From the NCBI GenBank assembly GCA_039090855.1, contig CM077011.1, positions 15,625,001 to 15,689,000 of the forward strand: a DNA stretch of 64,000 bases, read 5' to 3'. The notes under the pieces are model-generated. The model did no database searches. It was given only the letters and a program-made list of their open reading frames with translations, and was not told where the DNA came from. The position numbers and the translations under genes were made by a program. How positions within the stretch are numbered: the stretch's first letter is position 1; each line of letters opens with the position of its first letter. The DNA is from Macrothele yani. Taxonomy: Eukaryota > Arthropoda > Arachnida > Araneae > Macrothelidae. This document shows positions 10,207-21,611 of the stretch, piece after piece.

Positions 10207-11370
10207 GTCCCAAAACAACTGAGAGTGTTTTTATAAATAATGTGCAATACGGCGTTCGACCTTGCCACGAGTCTCGAAAAAAACGGTAGTGGCCGCAGTA
10301 ACAATAGCAACCGGCCACACTTGTTTATCACGCATGCGTCCTCGGTAGTGCGAAATTTAATAAGCTTTGTTTCGTGAGCACCTAACAAGTGTTTTCGCGC
10401 TGTGATTTTTCGAAAAAGTGGATGTGAAAGAACAAAAATACGTCATTAAACTTGCTGTCAACTTAAGAAGTCTGCCGGAGAGACTTTTCGTCTTATGCAA
10501 AAGGTTTATGAAGATGAATGTCTAGGAAAATCACCAATTTACAGATGGCATAAAGAATTTATGGATGATCGTGAGTCGGCAGCTTTAATCGTACACGGAG
10601 GAAGACTTTCAGCAAGTGTTACAGAGGTAAACATCAATACAATAGGTTCTTGATCTCAAAGACTACAGTATTGTGACACTTATACAATTATTTATTTTTT
10701 AAAGCCGACCATGGTTTCTCTGGGGACCTATGTATTGACCTGGGTATTGCCATTCGTCCTGATGAATCTAGGTCAATACCCAGCGAAACCATGGTACGCT
10801 TGAAAAAATAAATAATTGTGACAAACTACGTTGTATTACCTTAATATATAAATACAATAGGCGTTATTATACGGGAAAACAGACACCTATCAATTAGATA
10901 TATCGAAGATATGGTTCACATTTCACAATCATCAATTCACAGAACTTTAACCGTGCATTTGGGCATGAAACGAGTATGTTCAACTTAGGATCTAAATATC
11001 TTTTCATGTGCGGACCAATGCAAGGTAGCACGTGGTCAGTTCTCTCGTTTCTTATTTGGAGATAATGAATATTAAGTTGACGCCCCAACCTGCATATAGT
11101 CCAGACTTGTGACCACGTGACTTCTGGTTGTTTTCCATTTAAAAAAACCTTACGGGGACGTCAATTTGAGACTGAACAATAACTTATTACAGCTGCGCAG
11201 GGGTCTTCAACAGCATTTCAGAAGAAGAATTCCAGAAGCCAATCAAAAGGTGGGCGGAATGTTGGGACACCTGTATTCGATGCAATTGACAGTATTTTGA
11301 AGATGGCCACTTTCTTGATAATTAAGGTACGCATATTATTTTTATAAAACATTCTCAGTTGTTTTGGGAC
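10207..11370 (+). mobile_element. mariner element, decayed, both ends present
   Basis: The left end GTCCCAAAACAACTGAGAGTG and the right end, read on the other strand, GTCCCAAAACAACTGAGAATG form ~28-bp inverted repeats. Frames between them give mariner transposase pieces: LMQKVYEDECLGKSPIYRWH (HTH region, 10492-10556), ENRHLSIRYIEDMVHISQSS (after the nested insert) and, near the 3' end, the mariner C-terminal stretch ending at a stop before the right repeat. Many stops and shifts make it inactive. A solo 5' end of the same family is at 48650-48862. Confidence 0.85.
10647..10850. mobile_element. fold-back repeat nested in mariner, 11-bp target duplication
   Basis: The 11-mer AATACAATAGG at 10636-10646 and 10851-10861 brackets a 204-bp insert that interrupts the mariner frame. 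The insert folds back on itself: the left arm runs from CAATTATTTATT to CCATGGTTTC and the right arm is its complement. The middle carries CTGATGA, a stem, and GAAAC. Relatives lie at 41418-41600, 49690-49880 and 60540-60690. An 11-bp duplication would suit a Mutator-like or retroposed origin; the class is not decided. Confidence 0.8.
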
Positions 11371-11906
11371 ATATTCTATGAAGCTATGAAGTTTGATTTA
11401 AAGTAATTAAATACTGTACTTCTTGTAACCTTCACTTTTTCCCCTTGCTTAATTAACTTTTTGATAGGCAGTGAATATCAGCAATGGAGATTCAGTTGAT
11501 CATTGATGCTTCTATGGGTCTTTGCTCTTGAAAGAGTTCTTTTTTTTATCTGGTTAGATTCCTGCTGTTTCTTCAGAATTATTCTCCCTGGTGTCCCCAA
11601 ATATTGACAGCCCGGAAACCTTTCACTAACTACAGTTACTACAAGGAAATTCAGCACTAACTGGTAAGTCTCTAACTTTGAAAAGCTGTCTTGTACCTTT
11701 CCTGGGGTTTATCTCTCAAACTTAGGGATGGTTGACTCTTTATATTGGGGTCGTAAAACCAAGAAAAATTAACTAATGTATATGATTGGCTGCTTCAGAT
11801 CCCTCAACCAATCAAGAGAAACTATCCGACAAAAATCAATGCCAACGATTACTTTAAATTTTTATATTTTATTTCTCTTGTGTTGTGTTTTACACGTGCC
11901 TAATGA
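11371..11906. other. no gene; SINE tail fragment
   Basis: Bases 11680-11770 (TGTACCTTTCCTGGGG, TTAGGGATGG, GGGGTCGTAAAACC) look like a worn S1 SINE body in plus sense. The rest is unassigned. Confidence 0.4.
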
Positions 11907-12725
11907 ATGCTTTTATGCTTTTATAGCAAAGGTGAGATAATGCAAGAGGTCTTCTTCGACATCCAGAACATTGTTTATCTTGAATTTATCCCTGAAGGAT
12001 GCATTGTCAACAATGAGCTTTATCCGGACATCATGCGACGTCTGCATAAGTCGATCAGCAAGAACAGGCCACAACAGTATGGCAATCAATCGTGAGTGCA
12101 GTTGCACCACAATGCACCGGCAAACAGGTCACTCCTCGTTCGTGAGCTTCTCACCTAAACCATAAATTGTGATAGCAGTTCACCACAATGAACCGGCACA
12201 CAAGTCACTCCTCGTTCGTGAGCTTCTCACCAAAACAATCAATAGTGAGTGCAGTTGTACCACAACGCACCGGCACACAGGTCACTCCTCGTTCGTGAGC
12301 TTCTCACCTAAACAATCAATCGTGAGCACCTAAACAATCAATCGTGAGTGCAGTTGCACCACAATGCACTGGCACACAGGTCACTCCTCGTTCGTGAGCT
12401 TCTTACCTATAAACAAGACCTGTTGTCTTCCCACAACCACCTAACTCACCGTATCTCGCTCCCTGAGACTTCCTTCTCTCTTCCCTGAGCTGACATGTTA
12501 ACCTCAGGGTTGTAGGTTTTTGAGTGCAGAAGTGAAAAACGCAATTGCATTGAAGGAATTGCAAAGAATGGGTTCCAGAAGTGCTCCGACGACAGTACAG
12601 CCGCTAGCAGAAATGCGTCTTTGCAAGAAGGTCTTAATTTGAAGGAAGATGTGCTTCAGCTTTGTAACTCCAATTATATATGGACTTACTGACCCAGTCC
12701 GGAAACTTTTGGATCCTACCTCGTA
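11907..12725 (+). pseudogene. mariner transposase remnant with right terminus
   Basis: The 5' piece encodes EVFFDIQNIVYLEFIPEGCI and IMRRLHKSISKNRP, the mid-catalytic part of a mariner (DD34D) transposase. The next part, VQLHHNAPAHRSLLVRELL, is the second catalytic motif, where HDNAPAH is expected and the Asp reads Asn. It has been tandemly repeated (12092-12420). PQPPNSPYLAP then marks the third catalytic region, interrupted by stops. The end, at about 12725, reads on the minus strand as TACGAGGTAGGATCCAAAAG, a typical mariner terminus. The left end is not found. Confidence 0.8.
12092..12420 (+). repeat. ~76-bp tandem array built from the mariner catalytic-motif region
   Basis: GTGAGTGCAGTTGCACCAC or a variant begins units at 12092, 12169, 12245 and 12344. 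Spacings are 77, 76 and 99; the last includes a 22-bp local duplication of the CGTGAGCACCTAAACAATC run. One frame of each unit encodes the second catalytic motif of the surrounding mariner transposase, so the array formed inside that gene. The units have changed enough to break the frame. Confidence 0.88.
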
Positions 12726-12754
12726 GAATACAAAACGGGATTCGTATGTAAATT

Positions 12755-12840
12755 AAACAAGTTAGTAAAATCATTCAATGCATTGAGTATGATACGCTTT
12801 CCAACATACCAGAAATCCTTAAACAAGTTATTACTCAAGT
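12755..12840 (+). repeat. modular repeat R, left-end fragment
   Basis: AACAAGTTAGTAAAATCAT, then TACGCTTTCCAACATACCAG, is the left end of the modular repeat described at 19262-20113. The match stops before any module. Confidence 0.75.
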
Positions 12841-13324
12841 CACTAAGACAAGCCGCCAACAGTTTCCGATAACTCGGGTACAGTTGGCAAATTTTGAGCG
12901 AAGCTATTGCAAAATCTAAGCTCATTAAGGAGTCTATTATAACAAATTCTAAAAAACGAACGCCTAAAATTTATGACTTCCAGAACAAAAGTACGAAACA
13001 TTCTAAAAAAAGAAATGTCTAAAATTAATCACGAACTACTTTCCTTCACGCCTTCAAGCTAGTTGTGATCAGGTTGCATGTAAACAAAGCGGAAAGACAC
13101 ACTCAGATCGAGAACGACGTTTTTCATTTTGTATCGCAAAAGACAGGCACGCACACACATACACAAACTTCTTTTATTATTATAGATTAAGCAAGTGTTG
13201 AGCTAACAGTTGGAGTCTTTCCATTTCTTCGTTTTTCAATTCAAACAATTTTTTTTAAATTAATGTTAATGAGCAGACTTTCGTGAAACGGTTCAAGCAA
13301 AAGGCCATGTAGTTTTAATTGAAA
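12841..13324. other. no gene seen
   Basis: AT-rich. A small inverted/direct repeat pair CATTCTAAAAAA / AAATTCTAAAAAACG occurs near 12945-13010. No element assigned. Confidence 0.35.
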
Positions 13325-13765
13325 TTCCTAAATGACACGGGATTTCGGGAATCGGAAGGCGTCAAAACCTGACCATGGACGATGTCCAATCGCATGCAGA
13401 AAATCACGGTGATCGGTTGTGGCAACTAAATGTCCAGAGCGGGTTTTTTCAATTATTATTAAAATCGGTCAGTTTTTTAATGGTCATTATTTTTATACGA
13501 CACGACCAATCATCATGATACCAACCCCATGTCACTCACCATGTTCTTCCCTTTTTCTGTGGGAAGTGTCACCGCGATCGGCTGAAGATCTATGGAGGAC
13601 ATAGGTAACAAACGACTGCTTCTCAAAACCCAGAAAACCCCTTAAAAACGCAAGTTTTTGGACGATTATTTCTCAATGACACGGAATTTCTGGAATCGGA
13701 AGGCGTCAAAACCTGACCATGGACAATGTCCAACCGCATGCAAAGAATCACGGTGATCTCGTACC
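13325..13765. repeat. two copies of a ~95-bp repeat, 346 bp apart
   Basis: AATGACACGGGATTTCGGG with GGCGTCAAAACCTGACCATG at 13330-13415 recurs at 13674-13760. Both continue to GCATGCA and ATCACGGTGATC. It may be a two-unit tandem of a ~346-bp repeat or two insertions of one short element. A short tandem (TCGTACCTATGCCCGAACAA, about 29 bp, two copies) follows at 13776-13815. Confidence 0.7.
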
Positions 13766-13854
13766 TATGCCCGAACAACTAATCATCTCGTATCTATGCC
13801 AGAACAACTAATTGTCTCGAGTCTCGTAAAGAGAGCTCCGCTCGGACTTTGGAA

Positions 13855-14347
13855 TCGCTTCGTTCAATGAGGATAATGGATGCGGAATAAATCTCGCTCC
13901 TGTGCCCTGACCTTTGACACTATTTTGATGGTATTAAACAGAATTGGTTCAGTATACCTCCGGAACAACATACTAAAAATGTGTCGCAATAGAAGCATTT
14001 TTAGTCAAGCTATCAGGATAATGGCTGTGGAATAAATCTCGCTCCTGTGCCCTGACCTTTGATTCATTTCGATGATATTCAACAGAATTGGTTCAGTATA
14101 CCTCCGGAACAACATGGTAAAGTTTTGTCGCAATCGAAGCATTTTTAAGTAAATCATGACGCATAAGGGCGATGGAATGGATCCCCGCTCCTATGCCCTG
14201 ACTTTTTACCCCATTTCCAATAGGGTTCGTTACAGCTTGTCTAAAATTTCATGGAATTCGAAACATTTTTACGCGAGTTATCGTGAGGATAGACAGACGG
14301 ACAAAGCTGAAAGACACACTTCTTCAACCTACGGTTGGGAAGCGTAA
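13855..14347 (+). repeat. modular repeat R, three modules plus right end
   Basis: Two type-A modules (GGATAATGG then AATAAATCTCGCTCC, GACCTTTGAC, and GTATACCTCCGGAACAACAT) are followed by one type-B module (GACGCATAAGGGCGATGGAA) and the family right end: GTTATCGTG, ACAGACGGACAAAGCTG, then CTTCTTCAACCTACGGTTGG and GAAGCGTAA. No coding capacity is seen; the frames over it are incidental. Confidence 0.8.
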
Positions 14348-15750
14348 AAAAAGAACTTTGAGCTCGCTATCAGTTGCATCACTCTGTCTGTCAGCTATAT
14401 CATCTGACTCCTCGGTGGAAAGCGTTGTTCAACCTTACGCTCTCAATCAATTGCTCATTTATCAAACTTGCATTGGAGACGTTGAAAATGCAAACGTAGA
14501 AGATGATTTTCTCAACGCTTTTGCTTTTGTACATCACTCACTACCCAAGTGTGCGTACGTGTCTATCGCGGCATTAACAATATGAAGTAATGCTCTTTCT
14601 CAAGAGAGTAATGGTGGAGCAACGAAATGCATCTGGGTATAAAGTTATATCACTAATTATCTCGTAATTCACAAGTCGCGTGAATTGACTGCGCACTTAT
14701 CTTTTCAGTTTTCTGTTTTCATTGTGTTCAAATGTTTTGACATTAAGTGAAGCAAAATAACAATTGAATATATGAAAGAAAAGTAAAATACAAATTGCTC
14801 CAGTAATGATAAAATTTGAAGTGCCATGAATGTTAGTGTGCATGTTATGGTAAATAATAAAATATGCACATTATCTGCTCTTTAGTGCATTGGCGAGTAG
14901 TAACAGCAACCCGCACATGTCTATGTTGTACCCCAGAGACTAATGCGTTTTATAAGGACATATCATGTGATGTTTTTATCCAAATTCCGAAGGAAAAAAA
15001 TACACTGTTGCTCTCTCTTTTCAGCTCGTACTTTGGGAATCACATTCATCATCGACAATCAGCAAATATTTCGCCCGAAATACGTTAGTTTTCTAGGAAC
15101 TTTTACGCCAATGGAAGTGAAAGAAGAAACTGTCTGGTTTGTGGATTGTGGTACTCTTACAAAGAATGTTCACACATGCTTAGAAAGTTTTTGACAGAAA
15201 TTACCGAAAATAAAAGAAGTTTAAAGGATTTAAACTGGCAGCATCATGTTACATGAACACGAAAGAAACATCTTCTGCAGTTAAATACCGTCGGCTAAGA
15301 AAATGAAGCACGTAAACAAGTGGATACAAAGTTATGTTTTTGCCGAAGATAAATATTAGTATTCTGTAATCAAAAAACGCTGTGAAAATCATGGAATTGA
15401 CATTTCTAAATGAAAAATAAGCAATATTATTAATAACAGAGTTTAAAATTCGTCAAGCATTGCTTTTGAGAGGAAAAAGAACGCCAAACGAATATCCAAA
15501 GAAGGTACGTACATTTACGACTATTTCAAAAGTAATGTCTCTGGTCTTAAAATAAAATCAAACCTGCCAAAGATCAATCGCAAAGTCGTTAAAAATATCT
15601 GTATCAACTGTAAACAAGGTAATAAAAAAAGATTTAAACCAGAAAAAACAACAACATAATGTTCACCTCCTTCTGCCTAGGCACGTGACTCAGCGCAGAA
15701 CGCCGTGTAGACTTCTTTATTAAAATCCCTTAGCCGGAGACAGATGGAAA
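14348..15750. other. no gene seen
   Basis: Unassigned AT-rich DNA. Open frames at 14864-15194 are short, overlap in two frames and show no known motif. Confidence 0.35.
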
Positions 15751-15752
15751 TA

Positions 15753-17028
15753 TTGTGTTGGTGCGAATGAAATGCCCATCGCGAACGAGCAGTCGAGACA
15801 GGCCCCCACCACAGCTGAATGGAACCACCCACAGGTGTTGCGGGTATTACGTCACAGATTTACTATAAATAGCTAGCACGTGTGTGAAGAACGAGGTTCA
15901 GGCGTGGTTTGTTTGGACGTAACGTGGCCTGCAAAGGAAACATGCGGACGCCGGATTTAAGAGTCATCTTCCTGTACGAATTTAAAGTGAGTCATTCTGC
16001 AGGAATTGCCTCTCGAAACGTTAACAAAGCTTTGAGGAGAATACAGCCAACGAACGAACCATTCGGAGATAGTTTGTGAAGTTTCGAAACGAAGATACGG
16101 ACCTGCAAAACGAAGCACGTGATCACCCACCTGTTGCTGCTTCTGACGATGTTCTGTTTCGTGCGGTTGAAGCGTACCCCGAAAAACGTGTCGTGATATA
16201 GCGACAGAGAGTTGCTCGGCGTTTGGTTACGAGAGTTGCTCGGCATTTGGTTGCGCTGGGTAAGGTAAAAAAGCTGCGCATGTGGCTGCCGTATGAGTTG
16301 ACATCTGCCAACAAGACTAGTTGTTTGGAAGTCTGCACGTCGTTGCTTGCCAGGAATAAACAGGAACCTCTACTGCATCGAATCGTCACCTGCGACGAGA
16401 CGTGGGTCCTTTATGATAATTGTAAACTATCTGCACAATGGTTAAGCAAGACACAGCCTGCTGGACGGCATCCTAAGCCACCCCTACACACCAAGAAGAT
16501 GACGCTCCTTGTCTGGTGGTCCACAGCCGGGATAATTCATCTGAGTTTCTTGGCAAGACTCCAAACCTACATTTCAGAACGTTGCTGTGCTGAATTACAT
16601 CAGATGCACCGGAAATTGCTGCAGAAACAACCGTATTTGGTCAACAGACATGGTGTTCTTCTGCTCCAGGACAACACTCGCCCTCATGTCGCACAACGAA
16701 CGATGCTGACACTAAGTGCCTTGGGCTATGAAGCACTGCTTCATCCTGACTATTTCCCGGACTTGTCTCAGACAGACTATCATCTGTTTTGTCGCCTGGA
16801 TCACTTCCTGTCCGGGAAACAGTTCACGACAGACAACGAAGTTCAAAGCGCAGTTGATGACTTCTTCGGGTTCCAGCCACAAGGATTTTTTTCGTTCCGG
16901 GATCATGGGCTTGCCGGACAGATGACAACTACGTATCGATGCCGAGAGGTATTATTTTGTCTACTTTTCCGCTCTCGCCGTCCACGTGTGCTTGTCATTT
17001 TCCGGACATTTCATTCGCACCAACACAA
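15753..17028 (+). mobile_element. mariner element with intact ends
   Basis: Both ends read inward TTGTGTTGGTGCGAATGAAA, giving ~25-bp inverted repeats, with TA on each side (15751-15752 and 17029-17030). The size, 1276 bp, is normal for mariner. It is the cleanest mariner copy in the window. Confidence 0.93.
15942..17028 (+). pseudogene. mariner (DD34D) transposase, nearly readable
   Basis: The first ATG is at 15942 (MRTPDLRVIFLYEF, the N-terminal helix-turn-helix). The frame then shifts near 16030, and stops fall in the second HTH (a Trp-to-stop change at about 16073) and at 16198. From 16207 one long frame runs to the right end and holds the whole catalytic domain: CDETWVLYD, LLLQDNTRPHVA and PDLSQTDYHLF, that is Asp, Asp and Asp in the DD34D spacing. 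A 24-bp in-frame tandem duplication (16207-16230 and 16231-16254) repeats RVARxLVxR just before ALGKVKKL. The C-terminus is shifted again after about 16915. It cuts and pastes DNA at TA sites when intact; this copy cannot. Confidence 0.9.
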
Positions 17029-17030
17029 TA

Positions 17031-17880
17031 TATTGTGACTGTTGATGAAGCATGGATCTACTTAAACGAATGTAACAAAAAAATCGATTTACTATCGCAA
17101 AGGAGCAGAAAAAGAACTGCAACTTGGTTCCGAAAATCCAAAGAAAGTTTCAGTAAATGATTCATGATTATTGTTGGTTTCTCCTGCAATGGGAAATTAA
17201 ATTTAAGAAAAGTTGAAAAGATTGTTAAAATCAATTCTACCAAAATAATTTTTTAACTCCCATATTTAAAGAGGAAATACCGTTCCCTTATCCACAGTGC
17301 CTTCAAAGAGTAGAATTCCATCAGGGAAAAGCTACCAGTCGTACATCCAAATCTACCACTTTATTTCTTTAAAAAATGATAAAAGAAACGGATATCAAGT
17401 TTGTACCTTTTCTCATATTACTTCAGAGTCCCCTGATGAGTCACCAATGGACTATTGTGCCTTCGGACTGCTGAAAAAACGCTCTTTTTAAACTAAAATA
17501 CTGATTGGACTATAAACGAACTGAAACAATGATTGGACTGTGGAAAGCAGTGGAATAAAACATCGCTACCAATTTTAAGAAATTCCCTGTTATCTTGGAA
17601 ATCTAAATACAGTTTCATAGTCCAAAGAAAAAGGCTATCATATAGAACCGTCAAAAAAGAAATAATTTTTTTAACATTAATTATATTGTTGGAATATCAT
17701 TCTAAAAATGTGTGAGCATCTTTGTATGATTAAAGAAACATTATTTTTATAAGCAAGCATCTACACTCGGATTTGAAGAGCGAGTAAATCTTTGCTCATG
17801 TGTCTAATCTTCTGTTCTCAGTTTGCTACAGTATATTTGAAAACTTAATTCTCCTAACTGAGCTGACACCAAACGAAAAC
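17031..17880. other. no gene seen
   Basis: AT-rich spacer with short frames only; no terminal repeat or promoter box recognised. Confidence 0.35.
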
Positions 17881-18313
17881 AAGGTAGTAAAATCATGGAA
17901 TCCATTGATTAAGATACGCTTTCCAACATACCAGAAATCATTGCCCAAGCTATTACTCAAGTTACGAGGATATTGGCTGTGAAATAAATCTCGCTCTTGT
18001 GCCCTGACCTTTGACACCATTTCGATGATATTCAACAGAACCGGTTCAGTATACCTCCGGAACAGCATGATAAAGTTTTGTCGCAATAAAAACATTAAGC
18101 ATAAGGGCGATGTAATGAATCCGGCTCCTATGTCCTAGACTTAGACCCCATTTCTTCCATTTTCAATAGGGTTCTTCCCCAGGTTATCCCCTACTACATG
18201 CAAAAATTTCATCGAAATCGAACCATTTTTACGTGAGTTATCGAGCGGACAGTCAGACGGACGGACAAAGCTGGAGCATATGCCCTTCTTCAACTTACGG
18301 TTGGAAAGCGTAA
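17881..18313 (+). repeat. modular repeat R, short complete copy
   Basis: Left end GTAGTAAAATCATGGAATCC and TACGCTTTCCAACATACCAG, one type-A module, one type-B module, and the right end CAACTTACGGTTGGAAAGCG. The ends carry the inverted pair TACGCTTTCCAAC and GTTGGAAAGCGTA. Confidence 0.85.
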
Positions 18314-19261
18314 ATAAAAGACCTAATATTCTTAGATGAAATAAGAACGTCTTTTGAATGCTACCCAACACCAAAATAATTTTACAAAGATTATTTTTAG
18401 AAATATTGAAAATCAGCTTAAGAAAAGATATGCAATTGCCCTCGTTAACGTAAAACCTGAGGAATACTTAAGACACCTAATATACGCAGTGTCCCACATA
18501 ATGAATGCAACCGTCATTTTACCGGGAAACGGCAGCCACCTGAGGTGGCATCCACTAAAAAAGGTATCTCTTCAGTTATGTGAGGATCTGCAACCAATCT
18601 GTCTTTATTGCGGTCCACATTTCCAGTATGGTATGGTGTGATGTGCCCAACTGTTTTATCTGGCATTCCACAGCAACTTGCAGATGATCAATTGAGTAAA
18701 GATCATGCGAATTTGGCCGGCATTGGAGATGTCTCATATCAGTACTGTGTTCGTCAAACCATTCTATACACGAGGCGGACTCGATAACATGGGGGCATTA
18801 TCGTTTCGGAAGACCCATCCCCCTCTGGGTTGGAGTACAGCATTGGGGGTATGCACATGAGAGCTCATATAGGGGGCATTTGCCTTCCCCTGGAAATCCG
18901 ACCATATCCGTTTTGTTCATGGAAAATACTACAGAGATTGTTGCTATAGCACCAATTCTGTTTGCAAATTTTTCTGTAGAATTTCTGCGCATGTATGCCA
19001 AAATCGAAAATACTTTGGAAATTTCCAGTAGAAAAAAGGAGAAATCTACAGTAGAAAGTAATAATGAAATATCCTATTTCGTGTTGGAAAACAGCGTGCA
19101 TACACACAGTATAGAAAAGTATAGGATGAAAGGAGAAGAAAGAAAAAAATATTTCATCCTCTGTGTCAGTTATTCACTGCTAGTGTTTCTTCCTTCTTGA
19201 TGACCAATTGAGTGATTGCTGGGGTTTCGTGACGCTTGCTACCCAAGAGGCCTAAAAGATC
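18314..19261. other. no gene supported
   Basis: Two unrecognised open frames occur (95 codons at 18354-18641 and 106 codons at 18880-19200). Neither has a known motif, a clear start context or a homologue elsewhere in the window. I do not call them genes. Confidence 0.35.
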
Positions 19262-20113
19262 AAAAAGTTAGTAAAATCATGCAATACATTGATTATTATA
19301 CGCTTTCCAACATACCAGAAACCATTACTCAAGTTATGAGGATAATGGCTGTGGAATAAATTTCGCTCCTGTGCCCTGCCCTTTGACCCCATTTCGACTA
19401 TATTCAACAGAACCGGTTCCGCATGCCTCCGGAACAACGTACTAAAGTTTTGTCGCAATAACAGCATTTTTAGTCAAGTTATGAGAATAATGGCTGTGGA
19501 ATAAATCTCGCTCCTGTGCCCTAACCTTTGACCCCATTTCAAGGATATTCAACAGAATTGGTTCAGTATACCACTGGAACAACATAATAATGTTTGGTCG
19601 CAGTCAAATTTTTACGTAAGTTATGACGCTTGAGGGCAACGTGATGGATCCCGCTTCTATGTCCTGACCTTTGACCCCATTTTTCCCATTTTCAATAAGG
19701 TTCGTCCCCAGGTGGTCCCATATCACATACTAAAATTTCATCAAAATCGAACCATTTTTACGCAAGTTATAACGCATATAAGGACAATGGAATGGACCCC
19801 GCTTCTATATGCTGACCTTTGACCCCATTTCGCCAATTTTCCACAGGATTCGTCCGCAGGTGGTCCCTTACCACATACAAAGATTTCATCGAATTCGAAC
19901 CATTTTTACGCAAGTTAGGACGCATAAGGGCAGAATCCCTCTCCTAGTCCTGACCTTTGACTCCATTTCGTCCATTTTCAATAGTGTTTGTTCCCCGGTG
20001 GTCCCCTACCACATACTAAAATTTCATCGAAATTGAATCATTTTTACGCGAGTTATCGTGCGTACGGGCGGACAGACAGATGGACAAAGCTGGAGCATAT
20101 ACGCTTCTTCAAC
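19262..20113 (+). repeat. modular repeat R, longest copy (about five modules)
   Basis: Starts AAAGTTAGTAAAATCATGCA and ATTATACGCTTTCCAACATA. Two type-A modules follow (GAGGATAATGGCTGTGGAAT, AACCGGTTCC/AATTGGTTCAG, CTCCGGAACAAC), then three type-B modules (GACGCATAAGGGC, GACCTTTGACCCCATTTC, GTCCCCAGGTGGTCCC, AAATTTCATC). It ends with GGACAAAGCTGGAGCATATA and CTTCTTCAACC. Modules are ~145 bp each; A and B are related to each other. The class of the element is unknown to me. Confidence 0.85.
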
Positions 20114-20197
20114 CGTAGCGTAAACAAGAACAACGAAGAACTTTCGTTATTGTCCCAACGTGCAATCGAATTTCATTTATTCATCTTGTGTTATGTA

Positions 20198-21310
20198 TTG
20201 GGTTGGGAAAAATAATGTCCGAAGGCAAGGTACCCGAAGTCGAAGGCCCCGCCTCGGCGCACATTGACCATTAAGATTGCGCACCACACAAGCATGACAT
20301 TAGCAGGTAGGTGGCTGAAGTCAGTGGCAGTCAGCCGTCAGAAACCGAAGAGTGTAACCTCTATCCAACGTGGAAGTGGACCAGGAGCACATCCCCTATT
20401 GCGTGCTGCATGAGTTTCGTCGAGGTATCACCTCTGCAAGTCGTGTAAGGAACATTACCAGTTTGTACCCCAATTCCATATCACGTCGTCAGTGCTGTCG
20501 TTGGTTCGAACGGTTTCGAGAGAGAAATTTTGTCAGACCCTTCCAAAGCCGGAAGACCCACAACAGTTGATATGGTCATGCTGAAGACCTTGATGGAGAC
20601 TGACCCATTTGTGACTACGCGGGAGTTGGACGAACGGCTGGGGACTACCTACACGACACGCACGAGCATTATCACGCACTGGTGGCAACTTAGTAAGGTA
20701 CTCAAGAGGGGAGTTTTGGTACCCCATCAAATCACAGTTGAGCAGAAAGCAAATCGCATGAGTGCATGCATTTCCCTGCTTGCACGTGACCAAGATTGAA
20801 CAGCATTGTGACAGATAACGAGAAATGGGCCCTGTATGAAAATGTCTGCACCCGGAAATAGTTTTTGGACCCAAAACAGAAGCCCATGCCGACCCCGAAA
20901 GCCGGCTTACACCCACGTAAGGTCCTGATGTCTGTTTGGTGGAATATGCGGGGTGGCGGATTGTTTGAGCTGCTGCCAGACAACACTACTATCATTGCCG
21001 ATGTGTGCTGCCGTCAGCTTGACGATGTGCACGCATCGCTCACGTCGAAACGGCCAACAACTGCTTAACCGTAAGGGCGTCCTCCTACAGCAAGATGGAG
21101 CAAGACCTCACACAGAATGGGTGACCTGTCACAAGATCAGGGACGTGGGTTGGGAGGAGCTGCTGCTACATCCAGCCTATTCCGCGGGCATTGCACCAAG
21201 CGACTACCAGCTTTTCTGGTCGTTGCAGAATTTCCTGGACGTTGGGAGCAGGTAGTGTGAAACGATGGCAACTACATTTTGTACTGATTTGTACTCGTAT
21301 GTACAATAAT
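20198..21310 (+). pseudogene. mariner transposase, frameshifted, left end present
   Basis: After TA at 20196-20197 the left end reads TTGGGTTGGGAAAAATAATG. Pieces in three frames give the HTH (RRGITSASRVRNI and RRQCCRWFERFRE), the linker (TDPFVTTRELDERLGTTYTT), the central part (LMSVWWNMRGGGLFELLPDN), the second catalytic motif LLQQDGARPHTEW and the third in GIAPSDYQLFWSLQNFL. After 21256 most of the C-terminal coding part is deleted, leaving only NDGNYILY and a stop near 21288. The right terminal repeat was not found. DD34D mariner, dead. Confidence 0.85.
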
Positions 21311-21609
21311 TAGCACTTTTCTGCTGCCTTGCTTTTGCATACATTACTCTCTTTCGAGTCCAATGCTTCGAATTCTTTCACAAAAAATGTTCATTTCTGT
21401 GTTCATTTCTATGTTTACAGCACATGTACATCTAGATGTTGCTATAGTTACAGATGCATGACGGTCGCTTACTTGTACATTTATGGTCTTGTTCACTGAA
21501 CATTGGGCTGCACTTTGGCTTGATAATGAGTCTTGTGAAGACTCGAAAGATCTTGCCTGTTTATTGAAGTAGCTTTTACCTGTACACACTGGTTTTAGAT
21601 GTAAACAAA
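21311..21609. other. no gene seen
   Basis: Short AT-rich spacer between two DNA transposons. Confidence 0.4.
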
Positions 21610-21611
21610 TA

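Noticed and set aside
9831..10289. 152-codon open frame
   Set aside because: No recognisable domain, biased to hydrophobic residues from AT-rich DNA, and its 3' end overlaps the mariner terminus.
18354..19200. Two frames of 95 and 106 codons
   Set aside because: No motif, no homologue in the window, and length within chance expectation for this region.
20533..20995. Minus-strand frames of 127 and 87 codons
   Set aside because: Antisense shadows of the mariner transposase on the plus strand.
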